DNA of 64,000 nt, from assembly GCA_965247295.1 (NCBI GenBank), contig CBDFGQ010000003.1:124001-188000 (forward strand), in the 5' to 3' direction. The translations under genes were made by a program, and so were the position numbers. A model generated the notes under the pieces. It was not told the DNA's origin. It searched no databases and was given only the letters and a program-made list of their open reading frames with translations. Below, piece after piece: positions 16,525 through 26,155 of this stretch (position 1 is its first letter; the number at the start of each line of letters is the position of its first letter). Source of the DNA: CBDFGQ01 sp965247295. Its GTDB lineage: Bacteria; Chloroflexota; Dehalococcoidia; Lucifugimonadales; JAGWBF01.

Positions 16525-17319
16525 TCAACGCACCCCGGCCTTGAGGCTCTGGAACAGCTCGTGCGCCTCCTTGGCGGTGGCATCTTCGTGGACTAGGTAC
16601 CGTATTGCCCTGATCATGGCCACCGGATGTTCGTTCTGCCAGACGTTCCTTCCCAGGTTCACGCCGATGGCACCTCTGTTCATACCATCGTGTACGAACT
16701 CCAGCACCTCAAGCTCCGTGTCCACCTGAGGGCCGCCGGCCATGACTACGGGCACTGGACAACCTTCGACGACCTTTTCAAAGTCCTCGCACCAGTAGGT
16801 CTTTACTACCCTCGCTCCAAGCTCGGCGGCGATGCGACAGCACAGGGCGAGGTAGCGAGCGTCCCGTTTTTCCATCTCCCTGCCCACGGCGGTAACGGCC
16901 ATTACGGGGATCCCGTATTTTTCCCCTTCATTAACGAGCTTGGCCAGATTTAACAGCGACTCGCGCTCGTATTCGCTGCCCACAAAAATCGAGATGCCCA
17001 CAGCGGCCACATTCAGCCGGATAGCTTCTTCCATGGACGTAGTCAACCCTTCGTCGGCCAGGTCCTTCCCCACCATACTCGTCCCGCCGGAAACCCTGAG
17101 GATGATGGGCTTAGACTTCGCGGGGTCCACGCACGAACGCAGCACTCCCCTGGTGACAAACAGGGCATCAGCGTAGGGGAGAAGGGGCTCGATGGTCTTG
17201 CCCGGCTGCTCCAGATTCCTGGTGGGGCCCTGAAAGTATCCGTGATCTATCGGCAAAAACACACAGCGCCCGTCCAACTGGATCACCTGTGCCATCCGGT
17301 TTGCCATTCCCCAATCCAT
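16525..17319 (-). CDS. LsrF-like class I aldolase family protein
   Basis: A 264-residue DeoC/FbaB-type TIM barrel. It follows E. coli LsrF closely through LPIDHGYFQGPTRNLE, PYADALFVTRGVLRS, VGSEYERESLLNL, AAELGARVVKTYW (Schiff-base Lys) and VPVVMAGGPQ. LsrF transfers an acetyl group from the phosphorylated AI-2 derivative 3-hydroxy-2,4-pentadione-5-phosphate to CoA. No other lsr gene is present here, so the substrate may be another ketose phosphate, such as one connected with the RhaEW-like gene 1.3 kb downstream. GGGGGAG is 8 nt before ATG 17319. It is slightly shorter than LsrF, lacking its N-terminal extension. Confidence 0.88.
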   Translation of the reverse strand: MDWGMANRMAQVIQLDGRCVFLPIDHGYFQGPTRNLEQPGKTIEPLLPYADALFVTRGVLRSCVDPAKSKPIILRVSGGTSMVGKDLADEGLTTSMEEAIRLNVAAVGISIFVGSEYERESLLNLAKLVNEGEKYGIPVMAVTAVGREMEKRDARYLALCCRIAAELGARVVKTYWCEDFEKVVEGCPVPVVMAGGPQVDTELEVLEFVHDGMNRGAIGVNLGRNVWQNEHPVAMIRAIRYLVHEDATAKEAHELFQSLKAGVR

Positions 17320-17444
17320 AGCTAGCGCTCCCCCAATTTCCGTAGTTAGGTCCCTGTCAGGCGGCTCCGGTAGACCATCATATCCAGCTCATTCATGCGC
17401 GCCATATCACCTCTGGTCTAGACGTTACGCATGACTGCTCCTGG

Positions 17445-17924
17445 TCAGCGTGTGCTCCTCGCTGTATCAAACGCCTGCCCCAGTTCCATTTCTAACTGTC
17501 CCTTGCGGAATTGTAGGGCAAGTCCTTTCGACCCTGCTGGTACGATGAATTCTAACCCCGTGACAGTCAGGCGCCTCCCATGCACCCATGAGTGTGAGCG
17601 ACCCAGGCCTCTGGCTTCAGAGGACCGCAGTACCTTCAAGGGCTCAAAATCTTGTCCTCTCTGGCTTAACAAACTGCAAAGTCGGTCAAAAGCAGCTTCC
17701 TCCCAACTTGCTCCCGAAAAAAGCTCCCCCGTAGAGCCCCGTAGCGCAAAGTCTTCCTCGACAACCTCTGCCCCTATCACTCTATCCAGGAAAAGGTATA
17801 TACCCATACCGCAGACGTGCAAGTCGTGTTGCTCCGCAACCACGAGCCTCGTTTTTCCTATGACTGCCAAGTGCCAGGGTTCCCGTGCAATCCACTCTGT
17901 CTTTCCGTGTTTCATTACCGCCAT
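17445..17924 (-). CDS. Hypothetical protein
   Basis: A 159-residue protein not recognised as any family. It has balanced composition and alternating hydrophobic stretches (WHLAVIGKTRLVVAEQHDLHVCGMGIYLFL; RRLTVTGLEFIVPAGSKGLALQF) that suggest a mixed alpha/beta domain. There is no signal peptide and no obvious motif. Start codons at 17924 or 17915 are both possible. Base composition looks lower in GC than the flanks, which suggests later acquisition. The opposite-strand frame covering the same DNA is low-complexity and less protein-like. It is divergent from the LVIVD lipoprotein gene. Confidence 0.55.
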   Translation of the reverse strand: MAVMKHGKTEWIAREPWHLAVIGKTRLVVAEQHDLHVCGMGIYLFLDRVIGAEVVEEDFALRGSTGELFSGASWEEAAFDRLCSLLSQRGQDFEPLKVLRSSEARGLGRSHSWVHGRRLTVTGLEFIVPAGSKGLALQFRKGQLEMELGQAFDTARSTR

Positions 17925-18125
17925 CCCACCGAGTACTGCACGAGGTGCCCGAGGGCACCAGACCGCCCCACTTCACCGTGACTGAGATATTATCCACGAG
18001 CCCAACTGTTTTTGCAAAGACCCCAGGATTTCCGACTATGGCCCACAGGCAAATTCATCTACGCCGCGTTGACACGGCAGAATGAGGAGAGGAAAATTGA
18101 CGCCTGTAGGCGGAGCAGATATCTT

Positions 18126-19820
18126 GTGTTGAGGACATCGGAACTGAAAGTTCAACTAATCTGCGGTTTACTCGCGGTGCTGGCTACTGTAGCGGCCGGT
18201 TGCACCCGGTCTGGACCCACGTCCACCTCAACCCCTACCGTTACCCCGGCCATCGCTACTACACCCACGGCAATCCCTATCCCGAGTCCAACTCCAGCCA
18301 TCAAGCCGACGCCGGCACCCACGCCTAGCCCTACCCGCTCACCAATCCCCACAGCGACTCCCACGCCAACACAGGCTGCGACGCCGACGAGTCCCCCCAC
18401 CTCGACGCCTCAACCTCAGCCGTCACTGGACCGCGAAGGTCTTTGGGCTGGCGAGGTCGACGTACCCGGCCTGAAAAACGTCCTCCCGGTGTTGGCCTTT
18501 CGCGTGACGCCCGGCGACAATCCGGACGTGGACCCCTGGCACCTCGAAGGAGGGCCGGTAGCGGCGCTGCCGCGGCTGCGCTGTACGCCCGCTCGCGTGG
18601 AGGGCGGCTGGGAACTAAGCGATTGTACGCCACTGCAGGAACGGCGGGAAACGATCAGGCTGACGGCATTCGTACCAGAGGAAGGGGAGGCTGGACTTGA
18701 AGCAAAGCTCCACATCGGCCTTGCCACCTTCTCCATCCCTCTTGCCCGCATACCCCAGTTAAACGAGCCCCAAGCTTCCAAAAACGTATCACTGGTCTGG
18801 CACGAGCCTGGTGACGGCGTCCACAGCGACATCTGGGCCGCTGACGGCCTGGTTTTTGCCCCCCGTTTCGACGGCCGCGTCGAGATATTGAATGCCGGGT
18901 CCGGCCGGCTTTTGGGCATCGCCAGCATTGCCGAAGCCGCCGGAGGGAAGCCTCATATCGCGCTGGACGTAAAGGCCCGTGCTGGACTGCTATATGTCTC
19001 GACAGTCTCCAACGGACTCGTAGTATTCGACATCTCACAACCCGCTACTCCAGAGATTATCGGCCAGCTCCGCGTATTCGTCGAGGAAGGGTCACCGGAA
19101 AACTTCATTAACATTCACAATATTTTCATCTCGCCGGACGGCAGCTACGTTTACGCCATAAATCAGTCGTTCCCCGAGGAGCGACCGCGCCTGTCTGCCC
19201 CCAAGACAGATCTCAGGGTTATCGACATGTCGGACCCCACCGCCCCCGAGGAGGTGGGTCGCTTCAGCATTGAGGCCAGGGTAGGCATCGTCCACGATGT
19301 AAACGTCATAGAGCGAGATGGCCGGCTCATTGCCTTTCTCAATTACCTGAGGGCCGGCCTATGGATACTGGATGTAACGGACCCGGCCTCTATAACCGTA
19401 CTGAGTTCCATCAAGTGGGACGGGATAGTCAGCCATAGCGGCTGGCCCTTCTCCTTGGGTGAAAAGCTCTACTACGCTCACGCCGAGGAAGGCTACGACC
19501 GGCACCTCACCATACTGGATCTAACGGACATCGAAAATCCCAAGGTCCTGTCCCGCTTCAGCACCCGTCCAGGCGTATCCGTCCACAACGTACAGGTGGT
19601 CGATGCCATCGCCTATATCTCATACTATATAGACGGTCTTCGGGTGTTGGACCTGTGGGACCCGGAAGTACCGCGTGAGGTAGGCCACTTCGACACGGTA
19701 CGCGCTAAGGATGAACGCGACATCTTCCAAGGGGCGTTTGGCGTACGGGTACACGATGGTATAGTCTACGTCTCCGACACGGATACGGGGACCTACGCGT
19801 TTGAGGTGGACCTAGAGTAG
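18126..19820 (+). CDS. LVIVD-repeat beta-propeller lipoprotein
   Basis: About 564 residues. GTG 18126 gives a clean lipoprotein signal (RTSELKVQLICGLLAVLATV ending in AAGC lipobox) with GGAG 10 nt upstream; TTG 18129 is an alternative. After the Cys comes a Thr/Pro/Ser linker of about 90 residues. A folded region then carries at least five LVIVD-type blades: GLVVFDISQPATPEIIG, LRVIDMSDPTAPEEVG, LWILDVTDPASITVL, LTILDLTDIENPKVLS and LRVLDLWDPEVPREVG. LVIVD domains form surface propellers, often involved in binding; no catalytic residues are apparent. Expected location is the outer face of the cytoplasmic membrane, held away from it by the linker. Confidence 0.88.
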   Translation: MLRTSELKVQLICGLLAVLATVAAGCTRSGPTSTSTPTVTPAIATTPTAIPIPSPTPAIKPTPAPTPSPTRSPIPTATPTPTQAATPTSPPTSTPQPQPSLDREGLWAGEVDVPGLKNVLPVLAFRVTPGDNPDVDPWHLEGGPVAALPRLRCTPARVEGGWELSDCTPLQERRETIRLTAFVPEEGEAGLEAKLHIGLATFSIPLARIPQLNEPQASKNVSLVWHEPGDGVHSDIWAADGLVFAPRFDGRVEILNAGSGRLLGIASIAEAAGGKPHIALDVKARAGLLYVSTVSNGLVVFDISQPATPEIIGQLRVFVEEGSPENFINIHNIFISPDGSYVYAINQSFPEERPRLSAPKTDLRVIDMSDPTAPEEVGRFSIEARVGIVHDVNVIERDGRLIAFLNYLRAGLWILDVTDPASITVLSSIKWDGIVSHSGWPFSLGEKLYYAHAEEGYDRHLTILDLTDIENPKVLSRFSTRPGVSVHNVQVVDAIAYISYYIDGLRVLDLWDPEVPREVGHFDTVRAKDERDIFQGAFGVRVHDGIVYVSDTDTGTYAFEVDLE

Positions 19821-21724
<1,904 letters not shown>

Positions 21725-21751
21725 CAAACCTTACCTTCCTTCCACTATTCA

Positions 21752-21766
21752 GTTGTTAAGGTGCGC
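21752..21766 (-). promoter_or_regulatory. boxA-like antitermination element in the rrs leader
   Basis: On the minus strand GCGCACCTTAACAAC lies between the promoter and the 16S 5' end. It resembles the rRNA boxA (TGCTCTTTAACA) bound by NusB-NusE, keeping the CTTTAACA-like core. Confidence 0.45.
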
Positions 21767-21780
21767 AGAATTCCACCGTC

Positions 21781-21809
21781 ATCATAATCAAAACTCGCGG
21801 TGGTGTCAA
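21781..21809 (-). promoter_or_regulatory. 16S rRNA promoter
   Basis: On the minus strand TTGACA (21809-21804) and TATGAT (21786-21781) are separated by exactly 17 nt, about 55 nt before the 16S 5' end. This is the best promoter match in the window and fits a strong rrn promoter. Confidence 0.75.
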
Positions 21810-21845
21810 GGGTGTGTCCCGCCAAGGCGGACAGTAACCAAAACT

Positions 21846-21872
21846 TCTCCCCTCAACATATCTTAGGGGAGA
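21846..21872 (-). terminator. Intrinsic terminator of the ferredoxin transcript
   Basis: A perfect 8-bp stem (TCTCCCCT/AGGGGAGA) with an 11-nt loop, followed on the minus strand by AGTTTTGGTT. It lies between the ferredoxin stop (21906) and the 16S promoter and would insulate the two units. Confidence 0.6.
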
Positions 21873-21905
21873 AATCCCCCTTTGCGAGGCCCGGACTCCG
21901 AGGGG

Positions 21906-22130
21906 CTAGGGGAACAAACTTTCCCCCGTCTCCTCATCCTCCACGGTGATAGCGCTTACCGGGCAGTTCTCCGCCGCCTCCAGGATCGCTTCCGGGGTAT
22001 CCGCCGCAGGGTCCACGGCTTCCGACTGACGGTTTTCGTTGAGCTTAAAGGCCTGGGTAGCGATGGTGACGCACATGGCATTCCCCACGCACGCGTTGTG
22101 GTCCACCCACACCCGAAGCTTCCTGGCCAT
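21906..22130 (-). CDS. [3Fe-4S]-type ferredoxin of the P450 partner kind
   Basis: A 74-residue small ferredoxin: CVGNAMC near residue 14, then a single later Cys in NCPVSAI. The position between the first two Cys that would hold a further ligand is not Cys, so three ligands and a [3Fe-4S] cluster are expected, as in ferredoxins that reduce bacterial P450s. GGAGG sits just before ATG 22130. The gene starts 10 nt after the end of the broken P450 frame, the usual operon order. It is intact although its presumed partner is not. Confidence 0.9.
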   Translation of the reverse strand: MARKLRVWVDHNACVGNAMCVTIATQAFKLNENRQSEAVDPAADTPEAILEAAENCPVSAITVEDEETGESLFP

Positions 22131-22140
22131 AGACACCTCC

Positions 22141-23361
22141 CTAATTCCACGAAACTGGAAGGCTTTTGAGAGAACGGAAGGAAATGCTTTGCTGGTATTC
22201 TAGCTCCTCGGTTTCCAGATGCAGGAATGGGAACCTCTCGGCCAGGGCCTTGAAGGACTCCTGCCCCTCCAGCCGCGCCAGGCTCGCACCGAGTCAGTGA
22301 TGGATCCCTGACCCAATGGCCACGTGGGGGTTGGGATAACGGGCGATGTCAAACTTCTCGGGTTCGGGGAACATCAGTGGGTCCCTGTTGGCAGAGGAGA
22401 TAAACCGCCTGACACGATCGTCTTTACGAATGACCTTCCCTCTCATCTTTACATCTTCCAAAGCTACGCGCTGGACGGACTTGACGGGGGCATCGTAGCT
22501 GAGGCACTCCTCTGTCGCCCGCACGATCCTCTCCGCGGGGTCCCGTTTTAGAGCTTCCTATTGCTCCGGATGGCGGACGAAGGACAGCGTCCCGTTGCAG
22601 ATCAGGTTTATGGTGGTCTCATGCCCGGCCAGAAGAAGAAGGCCGCAGTTCGCCAGCACCTGCGGACGGCTAAACACCCCTCTTTTCTCGCCGTCGGCCA
22701 GCACTGAGATGAAGTCATCCCCGGGATTGACTATCCTCTCATCCACCAATGGGGATACGTACTCCATCATCCCTTTGATGCCCTCGGTGAAAGGCCGCAT
22801 CCGGTCGGGCTCCCCTCGGCCGTTGTTAAGTAACTTTGTTGCCAGCTCCCTAAATTAGGGCCGGTCCTCGCGGGGTACCCCCATCATCTCAGAGATCACG
22901 AGGAGGGGAAGGGGCGTAGCCAAGTCCGCCATCACATCCATGTGCCCCTTTTCCTCCGCCTGGTCGAGGAGGTCTTTGATGGCGGACTGCACCAAGGGGC
23001 GCCAGGCCTCCATGGGCTTGGGAGTGAAATACCCGTGGACCACCATCCGCATCTCGAGATGCTCAGGTCGGTCGTACTGTATGAACTGGATGCCATTGAA
23101 AATCTTCACAAATTCGTACAATCCCAGATCAGACTCGTATATCTGCGGGTAAGGCGTCCGGGGGTCCTTCTTGAAGACCGTTGAAGAGAACAGCTCATTG
23201 TGCCGGGTGAGCCAGATCAGATCGTCATGGCGCGTTATCGCCCACATCTCGTATAGCTCGTTCCAGTGGACCGGGTCCTCCTCCCTCAACCTGCCATAAT
23301 AGGTGTAGGGATCGGCGATGACTTCGGGCGTAAACATATCCTCATCAATAGCGATAACCAT
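22141..23361 (-). pseudogene. Cytochrome P450 with three in-frame nonsense codons
   Basis: One continuous frame of about 406 codons, full length for a bacterial P450, broken only by stops: TAA at 22857-22855 (codon 169), TAG at 22560-22558 (codon 268) and TGA at 22296-22294 (codon 356). I saw no frameshift. The N-terminus (DPVHWNELYEMWAITRHDDL), I-helix (LLAGHETTINLICNG) and PERF-like region are recognisable. The TGA falls where the haem-ligand Cys belongs: GSGIHH-stop-LGASLARLEG. The K-helix ExxR motif reads ECLS, so its Arg is also lost. It lies 40 bp from an IS insertion upstream and is followed by an intact ferredoxin gene. I conclude it is a recently inactivated P450. Confidence 0.88.
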
Positions 23362-23392
23362 CACGACCCCCGGCTTTTCCAACTTTTCTGGA

Positions 23393-23401
23393 ATTTACGA
23401 C
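23393..23401. repeat. Left 9-bp direct repeat flanking the IS
   Basis: ATTTACGAC, identical to 24941-24949 on the other side of the element; the likely target-site duplication. The match extends one more base if the terminal A of the element is counted. Confidence 0.75.
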
Positions 23402-23513
23402 TGTAGGGTGTCAGCGCAATTGGACACTATTGAGGCCTAGAAAACCGAGGAGGTTGGGGGTGGTAGAGGCTCCTTCAGAGGGGTAGATTAACCCTAAGTG
23501 AAAGGAGTCATAG

Positions 23514-23915
23514 ATGACCCAGGTAGAGGATCAGGCCAGTCAAGCTGAGGAGCGAAGCCAGGAGACACGAAGCTTCGTGCGTCAGGTCCGTGCAGCGACC
23601 CGCCGTAAGTATACCCCTGAAGAGAAGATTCGCATCGTCTTGGAGGGGTTCAGACGGGAGACTACCGTTAATGACCTGTGCCGACGGGAAGGAATCAAAC
23701 CCCACTCCTACTACGCCTGGACGAAGGGGTTTATGGAAGCTGGGAAGGAGAGGTTGACTCGGGACAGTGTGCGTGATGCGACCCGGCAAGAGATAGAGCA
23801 GCTCAAGCGGGAGAACAGTGAACTGAAGCAGCTGGTGGGTGAGTTGTCCCTGGAGTTGCACCGCTTCAAAAAAACAGCTCTGCCGCCCCTACACGACAAC
23901 GGCACCGGCGCATGA
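23514..23915 (+). CDS. IS3-family transposase OrfA
   Basis: A 133-residue DNA-binding subunit. The N-terminal helix-turn-helix (RRKYTPEEKIRIVLEGFRRE, NDLCRREGIKPHSYYAWTKG) is followed by a leucine-zipper-like helix (EIEQLKRENSELKQLVGELSLELHRF). It binds the terminal repeats. AAAGGAG lies just before the ATG. Its TGA overlaps the OrfB ATG (ATGA), so OrfB may be made by restart instead of, or as well as, the programmed -1 frameshift typical of IS3. Confidence 0.93.
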   Translation: MTQVEDQASQAEERSQETRSFVRQVRAATRRKYTPEEKIRIVLEGFRRETTVNDLCRREGIKPHSYYAWTKGFMEAGKERLTRDSVRDATRQEIEQLKRENSELKQLVGELSLELHRFKKTALPPLHDNGTGA

Positions 23916-24931
23916 GCGTAGTGGAACAATCGAAGGTCGTGGCTGAGGTGGAGCGACATGGTAGAGGGAAGAACAGGCGACTCAGGGAGCTTGGCATTTC
24001 CAGGAGCACGTATTATTGGTGGAGGTGGAGGCACCGGCAGGGTAGTTGGGAGGGTACGGAAGGAACTGAGAGGCCCTGGAATCGCCTGCGTCCAGAAGAG
24101 GAGGCAGTAGTGCTGGCGGCAGCCCGTGAGATGCCGACCTGGCGAAGCCGGCAGTTGGCGGCTTGGCTCACCGACCACAGAGGCCTATCGGTCTCCGCCT
24201 CCACAGTCTATCGTATCCTGAGACGGGAGGGTCTGGTGAAACGGATCGAATACCAGTTGGCAGCGGGCAAAGAGTACCAGCACAAGACCACAGGGCCCCA
24301 CCAGCTGTGGGCCACCGATGCCTCCTACTTCCGTGTAGTGGGATGGGGCTACTACTACCTCGTGACGGTGATGGACGACTACTCCCGGTTCATCTTGGCC
24401 TGGAAGGTGCAACGGGACATGACGGCCGACTCCCTCATAGAGGTGGTCCAGCAAGCTGTTGACTCTACTGGTATGACTGATGTACCTCTGGAGGATCGGA
24501 CCAAGCTCCTCTCAGATAATGGCTCAGGTTATGTATCGCGGGCCTTCCGCGAGTACATGCGGGTGGTGGGCATTCGCCACGTCCTGGCAGCACCCTATCA
24601 CCCTCAGACCAACGGGAAGCTGGAGAGATATCACCGAACCCTCAAAGACGACATTAACCAGGTGCCATACGAGGTGGTGGAAGACCTGGAGGCGGCCATC
24701 CGGGACTTCGTCGAGTTCTACAACTACCGAAGATATCATCAGGCGCTCAGGGTTGTAACTCCGGCTGACGTGCTGGAAGGCCGTCTGGAGGCAATTCTAG
24801 CCCAGAGGAAGGAGGTACAGCGAGAGACTTTTGACCGGCGGAGGCGGTACAATCAGGAGGTCAGAGAAACCCTCAAACCAGGAGCTTCTTCACCCCAATC
24901 TCTCGGACCCAGAACTGTCCAAAACCGCTGA
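23912..24931 (+). CDS. IS3-family transposase OrfB (DDE integrase core)
   Basis: A 339-residue catalytic subunit. After an N-terminal HTH_21-like region (EMPTWRSRQLAAWLTDHRGL, TVYRILRREGLVKR), the RNase H-like core shows the DDE residues: WATDASYF, LLSDNGSGY and NGKLERYHRTLKDDI. All three acidic positions are present, so the enzyme may be active. Its last codons reach into the right inverted repeat. Confidence 0.95.
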   Translation: MSVVEQSKVVAEVERHGRGKNRRLRELGISRSTYYWWRWRHRQGSWEGTEGTERPWNRLRPEEEAVVLAAAREMPTWRSRQLAAWLTDHRGLSVSASTVYRILRREGLVKRIEYQLAAGKEYQHKTTGPHQLWATDASYFRVVGWGYYYLVTVMDDYSRFILAWKVQRDMTADSLIEVVQQAVDSTGMTDVPLEDRTKLLSDNGSGYVSRAFREYMRVVGIRHVLAAPYHPQTNGKLERYHRTLKDDINQVPYEVVEDLEAAIRDFVEFYNYRRYHQALRVVTPADVLEGRLEAILAQRKEVQRETFDRRRRYNQEVRETLKPGASSPQSLGPRTVQNR

Positions 24932-24940
24932 CACCCAACA

Positions 24941-24949
24941 ATTTACGAC
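24941..24949. repeat. Right 9-bp direct repeat flanking the IS
   Basis: ATTTACGAC, identical to 23393-23401. It is longer than the 3-5 bp duplication usual for IS3 elements. Confidence 0.75.
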
Positions 24950-25043
24950 ACTAGTCCCCACTCTGTCAATGGAGGGACACCCCCCTCCTCGGCCCACTTC
25001 CTCCCCAAAATAGTCGCAGCAAGACGCCAGGATGCAGTACTAC

Positions 25044-25514
25044 CTACTTCAGCGTGACGGGGCGGAAATGGCGTATGTCATCCAGGGTACCCGCACGTTC
25101 ATCGGCCCACACCGGCTCCACCTCCATCCCCAACCTGACGCCGCCGGGCTCCACTCCACCGACGCGGTGGAGGAGACCGCCGCGAACGCCCTCCCAGGCG
25201 ATAAAGGCCGCCACCAACGGCTCCTTCAGGGGCTCCTCGTCCAGGGAGAGGTGAAGCACCGTGAAGCTTTTGACGTATCCGGGGCCCTCAACAGGTATCC
25301 AGTCGGCGGCCTCCTCAAAGCACCGCTCACAGTAGATCTTGGGCGGCAGGAAGGCATCCCCACACTTGGAGCAGCGGGAGGCCAACAGACGCCTTTCGTC
25401 CCGCATGGCTCTGAAGAAACGCTCCCCCGCGATCCCGAGGGTATATCTGTGGTGGACGGGGATGTCCCCTCTCCAGTGGCGGGCCTCGCCGGACCTTGCT
25501 ATCTTCTCCCACAT
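25044..25514 (-). CDS. DUF35 zinc-ribbon/OB-fold protein
   Basis: A 156-residue protein with an N-terminal rubredoxin-like zinc ribbon (CSKCGDAFLPPKIYCERC) and a C-terminal OB fold ending in DIRHFRPV. DUF35 proteins bind thiolase-fold partners and complete their acyl-CoA site. Here it follows a second DUF35 gene and a thiolase-fold gene on the same strand. GAGGAG is 6 nt before ATG 25514. The helix before the ribbon (GERFFRAMRDERRLLASRC) is typical of the family. The IS lies just downstream. Confidence 0.9.
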   Translation of the reverse strand: MWEKIARSGEARHWRGDIPVHHRYTLGIAGERFFRAMRDERRLLASRCSKCGDAFLPPKIYCERCFEEAADWIPVEGPGYVKSFTVLHLSLDEEPLKEPLVAAFIAWEGVRGGLLHRVGGVEPGGVRLGMEVEPVWADERAGTLDDIRHFRPVTLK

Positions 25515-25621
25515 ATTGGCTCCTCGTTGGCCACATCGCTCACCGTAACGGACTGTTTGGCGGCCATGGGAATGGTAATGTGCCTTAATCTCACCGCTCG
25601 ATCATAGGATTCGGCGCGACA

Positions 25622-26137
25622 CTAGCCGACGGGCCTGAAGTACCGGATGTCGGTGATGGACCCCTGCCGCTCGTCGGGGGCCTTCCACACGGCCTCGACG
25701 GGAAGCCCTACCTTTACCCTGGCCAGTATGGCCTCCAGGCTGTCCCCCACCTCCCCCAGCAGGTGCATGATACCCATGCCCGGACTGGCTCCCCCGATCT
25801 CTATCACCGCGGGCACCTCGGGGGTCTCGCGGCGGCTGGCATCCCAGTTGACGTATGAAACGGAGAAGGTGTTCACCGTTCCCCTGTCTTGCAGTACCAC
25901 CCAACGGCTGAGGGGCCGAAAGCATAGCTCGCAGAAGGCCCTGGGGGGCACCAGGGTCCTGCGGCAGCCAGGGCAGTGAATGCCCAGTATCTGTCCACCC
26001 TTCAACCCCTCCAGGAACCTGCCCACGGCCACTCCCGTGTCCCAGCGGTACTCCGCCCTGACCTTCCAATAGGAAAGCAGCGCCTCTCCCTGGGTGAGGG
26101 AGTGTTCCGTAAGGGACGTTCCAGCAAAGGGTTTCAT
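25622..26137 (-). CDS. DUF35 zinc-ribbon/OB-fold protein, second paralogue
   Basis: A 171-residue protein of the same architecture as its neighbour: zinc ribbon CPGCRRTLVPPRAFCELC near residues 55-72, OB fold, and the family ending DIRYFRPVG. A longer N-terminus (residues 1-45) distinguishes it. GAGG lies 6 nt before ATG 26137. The two paralogues are 107 bp apart in one direction and could form a heteromeric complex with the thiolase-fold protein, or serve two substrates. An overlapping frame at 25602-26159 is a shadow. Confidence 0.9.
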   Translation of the reverse strand: MKPFAGTSLTEHSLTQGEALLSYWKVRAEYRWDTGVAVGRFLEGLKGGQILGIHCPGCRRTLVPPRAFCELCFRPLSRWVVLQDRGTVNTFSVSYVNWDASRRETPEVPAVIEIGGASPGMGIMHLLGEVGDSLEAILARVKVGLPVEAVWKAPDERQGSITDIRYFRPVG

Positions 26138-26155
26138 ATTGTCCTCGAATTCTCG

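Larger units (their letters stand above)
23402..24940 (+). mobile_element. IS3-family insertion sequence, complete
   Basis: A 1539-bp element with imperfect terminal inverted repeats. The left end reads TGTAGGGTGTCAGCG and the right end, read inwards, TGTTGGGTGTCAGCG; similarity continues for about ten more bases (TTGGACA). The ends begin TG and finish CA, as in IS3 elements. It carries the two usual ORFs, both intact, and is flanked by a perfect 9-bp direct repeat. It sits about 40 bp upstream of the broken P450 gene and is oriented opposite to it. It looks recent and possibly functional. Confidence 0.9.

Noticed and set aside
17431..17985. 184-codon plus-strand frame opposite the hypothetical at 17445-17924
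   Set aside because: Ser/Pro/Thr/Arg-rich and irregular; the minus-strand reading is more protein-like. Neither is certain.
22294..22296. TGA at the P450 haem-Cys codon as selenocysteine
   Set aside because: The same frame also has TAA and TAG stops and has lost the ExxR Arg, so inactivation is the simpler reading; no SECIS-like element was recognised.
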